Source: Gordonibacter sp. 28C (GTDB taxonomy: Bacteria; Actinomycetota; Coriobacteriia; Coriobacteriales; Eggerthellaceae). Taken from it: 64,000 nucleotides of DNA. The stretch covers positions 46,551 to 110,550 of the forward strand of contig NZ_PPTR01000013.1 of NCBI RefSeq assembly GCF_003339845.1. Reading direction: 5' to 3'. How positions within the stretch are numbered: the first letter of the stretch is position 1; each line of letters starts with the position of its first letter. The notes beneath the pieces are model-generated. The model worked only from the letters and a program-made list of their open reading frames with translations, searched no databases and was not told where the DNA came from. Below, in pieces: positions 1 to 6,957 of this stretch. The translations under genes were made by a program, and so were the position numbers.

Positions 1-221
1 GCGTAGTCCGTGACGACGTCGGCCTCCTCGTCGAAGGACGCGGAGGTGCGGTAGCGGTCGTTCCAGCCGTTGCTCGAGGCGACGAACGCGGAGAGCACGG
101 TCTCGTCGCCGTCGTAGCGCACCTGCTTCGTGAGGATGTTCCGATCGGAGGCCGCGATCGCCTGGGCCCGCTGCAGCGTGCGCGGGTAACAGTGCTCCGC
201 GATGGCGTCTTCCGAGATCAT
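1..221 (-). CDS. N-terminal fragment of a protein resembling SWIM-containing SNF2-type helicases
   Basis: The gene runs leftward off the window edge, so only the first 73 codons are seen. The ATG at 219-221 has a clear AAGGAG ribosome site 11 bases upstream. The fragment begins with Met-Ile-Ser-Glu-Asp and carries a CYPRTLQRAQ segment followed by a hydrophilic beta-rich stretch. That pattern resembles the region before the SWIM zinc finger in SNF2-family helicases of this bacterial group, but neither the zinc finger nor any helicase motif is inside the window. The reading frame and start are well supported; the family is a recollection and could be wrong. Confidence 0.5.
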   Translation of the reverse strand, partial: MISEDAIAEHCYPRTLQRAQAIAASDRNILTKQVRYDGDETVLSAFVASSNGWNDRYRTSASFDEEADVVTDY

Positions 222-346
222 ATAGGCTTTCTGCTCCTTGTTCCGCGAACGGGTGTACTGTTCATCATACTACAGACCATGGCGCGAAGGGATGCGGATG
301 CGCGCTCCGCGCGTTAAATCGGCAAAGTACGGGTCCTGGGCGGCGC

Positions 347-937
347 CTAAGAGCTGGTCGGTCGCCCCAGGTCAACGGTGCTCAGCTTGTCGATGAGCTT
401 GCGGTAGATGCGCTCCCGTATCCAGGGCTCGGTCGACACGGCGCAGACGTCGTCCAGGTCCACCCACCTCACGCCGCTGTTCTCGTCGGGCTTGACGCAC
501 AGCGGCTCGTCCGGCGAGGCCACGGCCAGGTACGTGACGTTCAAATGCAGGTGCGAGCTCACGTAGCGTCCGCGCTTCTCGTGGCCGTCCACCGTGAGCA
601 CCTCGAGCGAGTAGATGCCGCCCGGTCCGCACGGCACGAGGTGCGCGTGTGCGACGCCGGTCTCCTCTTTTAGCTCGCGCAGCGCCACGCGGGCGAGGTC
701 GCGCTCGCCGTCCGCGTGCCCGCCGATCCAGCTCCACGAGTCGTAGAGGTTGTGGTACACCATGAGCGTGCGCGCCCGGGTGGCGTCGACCGTCCAGACG
801 GAGCATGCCATATGGGCGGGGGACGAACGGTCGAACGCGTGCGGATCGGTCTCGAGCGCGCGCAGGATGACCTGCCGGTCGGCCGTCTCCTGCTCGTTGA
901 AGGGCTCGTAGGCGCGTATGTCGTCGATGAGGCTCAT
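347..937 (-). CDS. NUDIX hydrolase
   Basis: This 196-residue protein has a NUDIX box, GGHADGERDLARVALREL followed by KEETG, so it should hydrolyse a nucleoside-diphosphate-linked compound using a divalent metal. The box is slightly irregular: the first acidic residue sits one position earlier than in the textbook pattern, as in a subset of the family. The start Met-Ser-Leu-Ile at 935-937 was chosen because the open frame upstream has no family similarity and lies under the divergent gene. The substrate cannot be read from the sequence. It is a single leftward gene, divergent from the DUF523-GNAT gene at 1050. Confidence 0.85.
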   Translation of the reverse strand: MSLIDDIRAYEPFNEQETADRQVILRALETDPHAFDRSSPAHMACSVWTVDATRARTLMVYHNLYDSWSWIGGHADGERDLARVALRELKEETGVAHAHLVPCGPGGIYSLEVLTVDGHEKRGRYVSSHLHLNVTYLAVASPDEPLCVKPDENSGVRWVDLDDVCAVSTEPWIRERIYRKLIDKLSTVDLGRPTSS

Positions 938-1049
938 GGGTGCCCATTGTACGCGGAGCCCCCGCGAAGGGCAACGCCGCGGAGGCGCCGCCGTGTTAGA
1001 ATGGCGTTTCGGTCGCCGTTCGCCCAACGCCACGGAAGAGAGGCCCCTC

Positions 1050-2153
1050 TTGAAGATTGCCGTCAGCTCCTGCCTTATGGGAGAGCCCTGCCGCTTCGAC
1101 GGACGGGCCTGCCCGAACGAAGCGGCCCGGTCCCTGCGAGACGTTGACGGCATCGAGCTCGTGGAGCTGTGCCCGGAGGTCCTCGGCGGCCTGCCCACGC
1201 CGCGCCCACCGAGCGAGATCGCCGCGTCGGAGCGCGTCCTGCGCGTGACGAACGCGGAGGGTGTCGACGTCACGGCCGCGTTCATGGAAGGCGCGCAGAG
1301 GGCGCTCGAGATCGTGCAGCGAAACGAATGCAAGCTGGCCGTGCTCAAGGCGAAGAGCCCGTCGTGCGGCAACGGGCGCGTCTACGACGGCACGTTCACG
1401 GGAACGCTGGCGGAAGGCTACGGCGCGACGGCGCGCCTGCTGCGCGGGGAGGGCGTGCGCGTGATCGACGAGGAGCGGCTGGGCGCGGCGCTCGCCGCGT
1501 CCGAGGCGCGCCATCCGGGCGCACGGCCCGCCCTTCTCGCTGCCGCCTCGGCGGAGTGCCCCGTGCTCGAGACCGAGCGGCTCGTGCTGCGCGCCATCGC
1601 GCCGGACGACGCCGAGGACGTGTTCGCCTACTGCTCGGATCCGGACGTGGGCGCGGACGCCGGGTGGCCCATGCACCGCACCGTCGAGGACTCGCGCGCG
1701 TTCATCGATGCCGCGGCCTGCGAGCCGCACGTGTTCGGCCTGTTCGAGAAGGTTCCCGCCGCCGACGGATCCGCCACCTCGGCCGGCGACGAATCCGCAG
1801 CGTTGCGCACGGGCCCCTGCATCGGCTCGGTCGGGCTCATCCCCGACCCGCAGCGGCGCAACGTGGACGCCCTCATGCTGGGCTACTCCATGGCGAAGCC
1901 CGCCTGGGGCCGCGGCTATATGACCGAGGCGTCGCGCGAGGTGCTGTGCTACGGCTTCGAGGAGCTGGCGCTCGACCTGGTCTCCTGCACGCATTACCCG
2001 TCAAACGACCGCTCCCGCCGCGTCATCGAGAAGTGCGGCTTCGCGCACGAGGGCACCATCCACGCCGCCGAGGCCGGCCCCGACGGCGTCGTGCGGGATC
2101 TCGAGTCGTACTACTTGACGCGGGTAGGATGGGCTGCCGGGGCGCGCGGCTGA
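1050..2153 (+). CDS. DUF523 domain fused to a GNAT acetyltransferase
   Basis: The 367-residue product has two parts. Residues 1-155 are a DUF523 domain: the opening KIAVSSCLMGEPCRFDG, the CPEVLGGLPTPRPP segment and KAKSPSCG are its hallmarks, with conserved cysteines. Residues from about 168 on are a GNAT N-acetyltransferase of the RimJ/RimL type (ETERLVLRAIAPDDAEDVF, and a late VIEKCGFAHEGT block). The start is TTG at 1050, preceded by GGAAGAGAGG; an upstream ATG at 918 exists but lies antisense to the NUDIX gene and adds nothing family-like. DUF523 has no assigned function that I know of. The fusion suggests the two activities act on the same target, which is an inference. Confidence 0.85.
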   Translation: MKIAVSSCLMGEPCRFDGRACPNEAARSLRDVDGIELVELCPEVLGGLPTPRPPSEIAASERVLRVTNAEGVDVTAAFMEGAQRALEIVQRNECKLAVLKAKSPSCGNGRVYDGTFTGTLAEGYGATARLLRGEGVRVIDEERLGAALAASEARHPGARPALLAAASAECPVLETERLVLRAIAPDDAEDVFAYCSDPDVGADAGWPMHRTVEDSRAFIDAAACEPHVFGLFEKVPAADGSATSAGDESAALRTGPCIGSVGLIPDPQRRNVDALMLGYSMAKPAWGRGYMTEASREVLCYGFEELALDLVSCTHYPSNDRSRRVIEKCGFAHEGTIHAAEAGPDGVVRDLESYYLTRVGWAAGARG

Positions 2154-2162
2154 GGGGACGCC

Positions 2163-2375
2163 CTACGCGCCGCCGTCCGGCCGCTCCCGGCCGTCGCGGC
2201 CCGCTTCGCGCCGTTCAGCCGCCACGGCGGGCTTGCGGTAGAGGAACGTGAAGCAATGCGGGCAGCTCAGCGCGTCGTCGGGAACCGGCTCGCCGCATGC
2301 GGGGCAGCGGCCGTCGTCGACGTCGGCGCCGTTCCCGTCCATGCAGGCGCCGCACATCACGCAGGGGATGCACAT
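2163..2375 (-). CDS. Small double zinc-ribbon protein
   Basis: This 70-residue protein carries three cysteine pairs: CVMC in an N-terminal CIPCVMCGAC cluster, then CPAC and CPHC further along, as in zinc-ribbon proteins. The C-terminus is charged and without structure. The ATG at 2373-2375 sits behind a strong AAAGGAGG site, and its first codons overlap the end of the TetR gene by 19 bases, so the two are translated as a pair. It shares the Met-Cys start and CxxC layout with two other small proteins in this window (3256-3483 and 31624-31824), though it lacks their Pro/Ala tail. The function is unknown. Confidence 0.75.
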   Translation of the reverse strand: MCIPCVMCGACMDGNGADVDDGRCPACGEPVPDDALSCPHCFTFLYRKPAVAAERREAGRDGRERPDGGA

Positions 2376-3121
2376 GGGGCGCCTCCTTTCCCTGGCCGAT
2401 CTTCGGAGCCCGGTTCCCGGGCGGCCTTCTCGATCTCCTGCCGTATGAGGGCGGCCAACGAGTCGTGCACGACGTTCTCGAAGGGGATGATGTCGCGCGC
2501 GGTGCGTCGCGCCGACGTGTAGTTGAGGCGCTCGACGAAGCGCGACAGGAACGCTCCCGTGTAGAACTCGGCGAGGAAGTCGACTCCCGCGTTGCTCGTC
2601 ATGCGCTCTCGCAGGGCCTTCCGCTCCACCGCGCTCTGCCGGCCGATCTCGCGGTCGATGAGGAAGAGGATGTCCTCCTTGATTGCAGGAAAGAACAGCT
2701 GGTGCAGGTAGAAGTCGAGCGTTCCCGGCCCGCGCGTCGAGAAGATGCGGCGGTAGTACGCCCTCCGCTTCTCCAGGGAATAGGAGAGCGCGGCGAAGAA
2801 GGGAGCGTTGTAGATGCGCCCCGACTCCTCGATCCGGCGCGCGTAGAACGGGAACTCCGCGAGCGGATTGTCCGGCGAGTCCTGCTCGCGCACGAGCAGG
2901 TCCTCGGGGAATTTGTCGGCGAGCCCGCTTGCCAAATCGTAGCGGAACAGCCAAACGACCAGCTGCTCCTTGTCGGCGAAGTGGTAGTAGAACGTCTTGC
3001 GGTGCTTGCCCGACGCCTCCGCGATCATATTGACGGTGATCCGCTCGGCGGGCATGGCTTCCACGAGGCGTACGAACGCTTCGGCTAGGCGGAGTTTCGC
3101 TTCGTAGCGCTTCGGGCTCAT
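2357..3121 (-). CDS. TetR-family transcriptional regulator
   Basis: A 254-residue TetR-type repressor. The N-terminal helix-turn-helix is visible as ERITVNMIAEASGKHRKTFY followed by YHFADKEQL, the standard TetR recognition helix region. The remaining 190 residues form the ligand-binding part, which does not identify a ligand. The start at 3119-3121 (Met-Ser-Pro-Lys-Arg) is chosen because the frame upstream holds the intergenic hairpin and no TetR-like sequence. It lies downstream of, and in the same direction as, the molybdopterin enzyme at 3876-6104, so it may control that locus. A candidate minus-strand -10 (TATCAT) and a large inverted repeat lie 65-115 bases upstream. Confidence 0.85.
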   Translation of the reverse strand: MSPKRYEAKLRLAEAFVRLVEAMPAERITVNMIAEASGKHRKTFYYHFADKEQLVVWLFRYDLASGLADKFPEDLLVREQDSPDNPLAEFPFYARRIEESGRIYNAPFFAALSYSLEKRRAYYRRIFSTRGPGTLDFYLHQLFFPAIKEDILFLIDREIGRQSAVERKALRERMTSNAGVDFLAEFYTGAFLSRFVERLNYTSARRTARDIIPFENVVHDSLAALIRQEIEKAAREPGSEDRPGKGGAPCASPA

Positions 3122-3185
3122 GCGGCACCTCGAACGGCTCGTCTGCGCGCGGCCGGTCGACGCCGCGCTGGCAACTGCGGTTTCC

Positions 3186-3191
3186 ATGATA
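3186..3191 (-). promoter_or_regulatory. Candidate -10 element for the TetR gene
   Basis: On the minus strand the sequence reads TATCAT about 65 bases before the TetR start codon, directly after the large inverted repeat. No convincing -35 hexamer is present at the right distance, which would fit a regulated promoter, but the call is tentative. Confidence 0.35.
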
Positions 3192-3195
3192 GCGC

Positions 3196-3235
3196 GGAAG
3201 TACCTGCGGCGAAACGGCTTGCCGCAGGTACTTCC
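3196..3235. repeat. 15-bp perfect inverted repeat (hairpin or TetR operator)
   Basis: Arms 3196-3210 and 3221-3235 are perfectly complementary (GGAAGTACCTGCGGC and its reverse complement) with a 10-base loop. Read on the plus strand it is followed by TGTTTTT, which looks like a terminator, but no plus-strand gene ends here. On the minus strand it separates the zinc-ribbon gene from the TetR gene and abuts the candidate TetR -10, so an operator or an intercistronic hairpin is equally possible. Confidence 0.7.
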
Positions 3236-3255
3236 TGTTTTTCTACGGTCGAGGG

Positions 3256-3483
3256 TTACGCGCCGCCCTCCGGATTCCCCGGCGCTTTCGGCGGCATGGG
3301 CGCCTTGGGCGCTCCCGGCGCGGCCGGAGCGCCTGGCGCGCCGGGAGCCGTCGCCTGGTCCTGCGGCTTCCTCATCATCGCTCCGCATTCGGGGCAGGTG
3401 CCGTCGGGGTTCGGCTCGGCGACGATGTAGCAGCCGGGGCACACCACCTCGCCCGCCTCCGCCGTGGGTGGCCTGAAGCACAT
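3256..3483 (-). CDS. Small zinc-ribbon protein with Pro/Ala/Gly-rich tail (MCFRPP type)
   Basis: A 75-residue protein starting MCFRPP, followed by two cysteine pairs (CPGC and CPEC, about 18 residues apart) and a low-complexity tail of Gly-Ala-Pro repeats ending in Pro-Lys-Ala-Pro units. The ATG at 3481-3483 has an AAGGAGG site. It lies directly after the small helix-hairpin-helix-like gene and the molybdopterin enzyme, in the same direction. A clear relative with the same MCFRPP start, paired cysteines and Pro-rich tail follows the transhydroxylase-like operon at 31624-31824. A role linked to these enzymes, such as metal or cofactor handling, is inference only. Confidence 0.8.
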   Translation of the reverse strand: MCFRPPTAEAGEVVCPGCYIVAEPNPDGTCPECGAMMRKPQDQATAPGAPGAPAAPGAPKAPMPPKAPGNPEGGA

Positions 3484-3495
3484 GGTTGAGCCTCC

Positions 3496-3714
3496 TTACC
3501 ATTCGCAGTTCGACATGAGGATGAAGTTGCCGGCCGTCGAGGACCATTCCTCCAGCTTGAAGGGGTCGACGTCGATCTTCCCCGCGAGTTCCGCGCGGGA
3601 GTCGGGGTACTTGGCCACTTCGTAGAAGTCCTCGATGGTGCCGATGCCCAGGTCCTTGAGCTTCGTCACCGCGTCGGGGTCGATACCGAACAGCTTGTCG
3701 AGATCGGCAGCCAT
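3496..3714 (-). CDS. Small helix-hairpin-helix-like protein (resembles DUF4332)
   Basis: A 72-residue acidic protein. The segment LFGIDPDAVTKLKDLGIGTI followed by EDFYE and a stretch containing RAELAGKIDV resembles the helix-hairpin-helix repeat of DUF4332 proteins (GI-x-KL-x-x-x-GI-x-T-x-x-D-L). The start used is the ATG at 3712-3714, about 9 bases after AGGAAAGG; an ATG at 3721-3723 would add three residues but sits too close to that site. It lies between the Mo/W enzyme gene and the MCFRPP zinc-ribbon gene, 12 bases from the latter, so it is probably made with them. Its function is unknown; a structural or maturation role for the enzyme is a guess. Confidence 0.75.
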   Translation of the reverse strand: MAADLDKLFGIDPDAVTKLKDLGIGTIEDFYEVAKYPDSRAELAGKIDVDPFKLEEWSSTAGNFILMSNCEW

Positions 3715-3784
3715 GAAAATCATCCGCCTTTCCTGGTCGTCCGCGCGACGGGGTCGTCGTGCGGGAATCGTCAACATGCCAATG

Positions 3785-3820
3785 CGCCCGCCCCCGATCC
3801 TCGCCGGACGGGGGCGGGCG
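3785..3820 (-). terminator. Strong GC hairpin after the Mo/W enzyme gene
   Basis: Arms 3785-3796 and 3809-3820 pair over 12 bases (CGCCCGCCCCCG against CGGGGGCGGGCG) with a 12-base loop. It lies 55 bases after the enzyme's stop codon. No T-run follows on the minus strand, so it may stabilise or attenuate the message ahead of the two small genes rather than end it completely. Confidence 0.55.
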
Positions 3821-3875
3821 TTTGCGCGGCGCTCGGGCGGCTTAAACGGGCCCGCCTCGGCGCCGCGCCGTTTTC

Positions 3876-6104
3876 CTACAGGTCCTGCTCCTCGCACTTG
3901 TACACCTTCGCGGCCACGCCGGTTTGCTGCCAAGCGCCGATGAGCTGGTCGAGCGTGTCGGGATCGTCGTCCAGAAGCACGTTCGCGTTCGACTCGAACG
4001 CCCCGAACAGGCTCGGCAGGGCCTCTTCCTTCTCCGGGAACCACCAGTCGTGCTGCACGCTGATGACGCGCGGGTCCACGATGGACGTCTTGCGAGCGCG
4101 CTGCTTGATGCGGCCCATGTGCGTTTCGATCCAGCACCAGTCGCCGTCGCGGATGTCCAGGTCGATGGCCGTGTCGGGATGGATGTCGAAGATCGGGTCG
4201 GGGTGCAGGTCGCGGTACGGGCCGGGCTGGCGGTGCTCCGAGTGGTAGAACGGCATGAAGCGCGCGCCGGTGATCATGGCGAGCGGGTAGACGCCTTCCC
4301 ATTCGGGGTGCTTCTCCACGCTGAGGCCCGGGTACTCGAAGTGCGGCAGCGGGTCGAACGGCAAACCCGTTTCCGCGGCCAGCTTCTCCACCACGCTCGA
4401 CTTCAGCTCCACCTTGCCCGAGGGCGTGAGGAACTTGTAGCCGGGCTCCTTGTACTTCTCGAACTTCTTCTGGCCGGCCATGTACTTCACGTCGTTGTAG
4501 AACTTTTCGTGCGTCATGCCCATGGGAGCCAGCTGGAAGTCCAGCATGCCCTCGGTGGTGGGGCCCCACCACTTGTCCTCCTGGCCCAGGCGGCAGGCCA
4601 GGCCGTAGAAGAACTCGTAATCGTCGCGGAAGTCCACGTCGGCGCCGCCTTCGAAGCGCTCTATCACGCGGGCCTGCGCGCCGAAGTACATGGGGCGGTG
4701 GTTCATGACCGCGTAGCAGTTGTCGGGACGCTCGAGCCAGGTGGCAGCCGGCAGCGCGTAGTCGGCCAGCGCCGCCGTGGGCGTGAGGAAGTAGTCGTGC
4801 ACCACCAGAAGCTCCAGGTTCATGAGCGCTTCCACCACGAGCTTCGTGTTCGAGAACGCCATGACCGGGTTGTCGGCCTGCACGATGAGCGCCTTCACGG
4901 GGTAGGGGTCGCCGTCGCGCATGGCGCGGAACAGCAGCGGCGCGTTGCTGTACGGGTAGAACGACGGGTACGCCTGCGAGATGACGTCCCAGCCCTTGAA
5001 CGTGAGGCCGGGGAAGCGGTCGTTGCCGATCATCTTGTCGCGCTGCTCCTGCGAGAGCGCGTAGTGCTCGTAGAACGCCGGGGGGAAGCGCGACGGGGGT
5101 GCCAGCTGGTCGCCGCCCTTCTTGTCGATGTTGCCCGTGATGGCGCGCAGGATGGCCTTGGCCTGGATGGCGCTCGAGGCGTTGATGCCGCTGGCGTCGC
5201 CGCCCTTCTGGCCCCACGGTAGGCAGGCCGACGGCGCGGTGGCGTACATGCGGGCCGCCTCGCGGATCTTGTCGGCCGGGACCCAGGTGATCTCGGCCAC
5301 TTTCTCGGGCGGGTACTCCTTCGCGCGCTCGCGCAGCTCGTCGAAGCCGATGCACCACTCGTCCACGAACTCGTGGTCGTAGAGGTCCTCTTCGACGATG
5401 ACGTTGATGAAGCCGAGCGCGAGCGCCGCGTCGGTGCCGGGGCGCAGCTGCAGGAACAGGTCGGCCTGCTGGGCGACTTCGCTGAAGCGCGGGTCGATGA
5501 CCAGCAGCTTTGCCCCCCGCTCCTTGCGGTTCGTGTCGACCCAATGCCACAGCAGCGGCTCCGACGCGATGGTGTTGCGCCCCCACAGCACCACGAGGTC
5601 GGCGTTCACCCAGTCGGCCTTGTCGGAGCAGAAGCCGCCGTACGTGCAGGGCTCGAGCCACATGTCGGAGCTGTAGCAGATGGTGCCGTTGCCGCCGGTG
5701 TTCGGGCTGCCGAACAGGTTGGTGAACTTGTAGTGCAGCCAGCTCCACGTGCGCGCCGTGCCCTCGGTGAAGGCCAGCGTCTCGGGGCCGTACTCGTCGC
5801 GCAGTTCCGCCAGCTTCGCGGCTATCTCGTCGAACGCCTGGTCCCACGAGATCTCCTCCCACTGCCCGCCGCCGCGCTCTCCTTTGCGCTTGAGCGGCTT
5901 CTTCAGGCGGTTCGGGTTGTAGACGAACCCTTCGAGGTAGCGTCCCTTGTCCAAGCGGGAGCACGTGTAGCCCTTGTTGTGCGGGCAGTCCGGGTCGCCC
6001 TCGATGTTCGTGATCCTGCCGTTGACCTTCGTCACCAGCACGCCGCAGCGCACGTGGCAGAAGAAGCAACCTGCTCGCAGTACCTCCACCTTGTCTTCAG
6101 CCAT
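3876..6104 (-). CDS. Molybdopterin (bis-MGD) enzyme resembling acetylene hydratase
   Basis: A 742-residue single-subunit Mo/W enzyme of the DMSO-reductase family. It begins without a signal peptide, so it is cytoplasmic. A [4Fe-4S] site is seen as C13-x2-C16-x3-C20 and C48. Long stretches (for example VDEWCIGFDELRERAKEYP, then EKVAEIT) closely follow acetylene hydratase of Pelobacter as I remember it. Cys143 (in GTICYSS) aligns with the metal-ligating cysteine of that enzyme, but the residue after the second cluster cysteine, catalytic Asp13 there, is His17 here, and Lys48 becomes Arg50. It therefore probably does another reaction, perhaps a reductive or hydrolytic step on an aromatic compound. 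No ferredoxin-type partner is encoded nearby. Start chosen at Met-Ala-Glu-Asp behind AGAGGA. Confidence 0.88.
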   Translation of the reverse strand: MAEDKVEVLRAGCFFCHVRCGVLVTKVNGRITNIEGDPDCPHNKGYTCSRLDKGRYLEGFVYNPNRLKKPLKRKGERGGGQWEEISWDQAFDEIAAKLAELRDEYGPETLAFTEGTARTWSWLHYKFTNLFGSPNTGGNGTICYSSDMWLEPCTYGGFCSDKADWVNADLVVLWGRNTIASEPLLWHWVDTNRKERGAKLLVIDPRFSEVAQQADLFLQLRPGTDAALALGFINVIVEEDLYDHEFVDEWCIGFDELRERAKEYPPEKVAEITWVPADKIREAARMYATAPSACLPWGQKGGDASGINASSAIQAKAILRAITGNIDKKGGDQLAPPSRFPPAFYEHYALSQEQRDKMIGNDRFPGLTFKGWDVISQAYPSFYPYSNAPLLFRAMRDGDPYPVKALIVQADNPVMAFSNTKLVVEALMNLELLVVHDYFLTPTAALADYALPAATWLERPDNCYAVMNHRPMYFGAQARVIERFEGGADVDFRDDYEFFYGLACRLGQEDKWWGPTTEGMLDFQLAPMGMTHEKFYNDVKYMAGQKKFEKYKEPGYKFLTPSGKVELKSSVVEKLAAETGLPFDPLPHFEYPGLSVEKHPEWEGVYPLAMITGARFMPFYHSEHRQPGPYRDLHPDPIFDIHPDTAIDLDIRDGDWCWIETHMGRIKQRARKTSIVDPRVISVQHDWWFPEKEEALPSLFGAFESNANVLLDDDPDTLDQLIGAWQQTGVAAKVYKCEEQDL

Positions 6105-6700
6105 GAGTCCTCTTCCTCTCGTCTTGTCGGTCGACGATTGCGGATGATCGTTTCGCCTTCGGTCTGCTCCTTTCCGAACGGGGCTTGCCATGCCGTGTGC
6201 CCGCTTCGCGGTGCCTGCGGGCGCTTGCCTTCGAAAACGTGCGACGTGCGGTCGATCTGAGGTGCAGCTAGGGGAATGACGTTAGGGACAGTATGGCCCG
6301 GCGGAGGGTGGCGGCGCCATGTCCAAAAGCGCGCAGGAGGATAGTTTTTTTTTGGGGGGGGGGGGCTCTATGCGCACCGTAGACGCTATGCGGAGAACGA
6401 TGTGCGTTATGCCAACCCTGCATAATACGACAGTCTCGACGGTTCCTGCCCTTAGCGGCAAGCTTCTCAGCGATGTACGATATCGACCACTAGTACCACT
6501 AGGAACCGACATCGATGCTACATACGATGTGATAATCGTCGACGCGATGGCACTGCGGTTCCGCAAGGTTTCCGACGAATGCCTTTCCTTGCTATGAGGG
6601 TCGTCGCGGCGGGATATCTCCTCAAGTTCGTAGATTATCTTGGGGTGTAGGCAAAAAAGTGTGTCTGTTTTAGGGACGTAAGAGCAGGCCGTGACCTAAA
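6105..6700. other. Long upstream region of the Mo/W enzyme, no gene recognised
   Basis: About 600 bases separate the Mo/W enzyme from the AT-rich insert. It contains a T9-G12 homopolymer at 6345-6365 and a plus-strand open frame of 92 codons (6319-6597) that reads through that tract and has a GGAGGG before its ATG, but whose protein resembles nothing I know. I see no operator that matches those elsewhere in the window. Confidence 0.5.
6345..6365. repeat. T9-G12 homopolymer tract
   Basis: Nine T (6345-6353) are followed at once by twelve G (6354-6365). Tracts of this length slip readily in replication. It lies about 240 bases upstream of the Mo/W enzyme start on the opposite reading, so length changes could alter promoter spacing. 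A second G12 tract lies at 36219-36230. Confidence 0.9.
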
Positions 6701-6794
6701 AACCGTCTTTTAAACTTATGGGACGATTTTAAGAGCCCGGAAAAAACGTGTGTCCGATTTGATTTGATGCCGCAGGTCAGAGGCTATAGACCTT

Positions 6795-6833
6795 CCTTTC
6801 GAATTCTGTGTTTCTATCGCAGAATTCGAAAGG
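6795..6833. repeat. 14-bp perfect inverted repeat
   Basis: Arms 6795-6808 (CCTTTCGAATTCTG) and 6820-6833 are perfect reverse complements separated by 11 bases. It stands directly before the transposase remnant and downstream of the leftward methylase gene. It may be part of an old transposon end or a terminator for the methylase transcript. Confidence 0.8.
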
Positions 6834-6835
6834 TG

Positions 6836-6955
6836 TTGCGTCCTGCGTGCGGAGACGAAACGCAACGGCAAGACCTCCTCCGGCGCCACTCGCTGGCGCT
6901 GCAAGGCTTGCAGCGCGTCTACCACGCAACGAAACGACGATATGAGGATGCGTTG
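6836..6955 (+). pseudogene. Remnant of a transposase N-terminal zinc ribbon
   Basis: In one frame the sequence reads RPACGDE, and in the next frame RNGKTSSGATRWRCKACSAS. Together they recall the N-terminal zinc ribbon of IS256/IS1249-like or ISL3-like transposases (CPxCG, then NGKT, then RWxCxxC). A frameshift separates the two halves, and everything after the second cysteine pair is missing because the fragment runs into the end of the methylase gene. It marks past insertion activity at this edge of the AT-rich insert. Confidence 0.55.
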
Positions 6956-6957
6956 CA

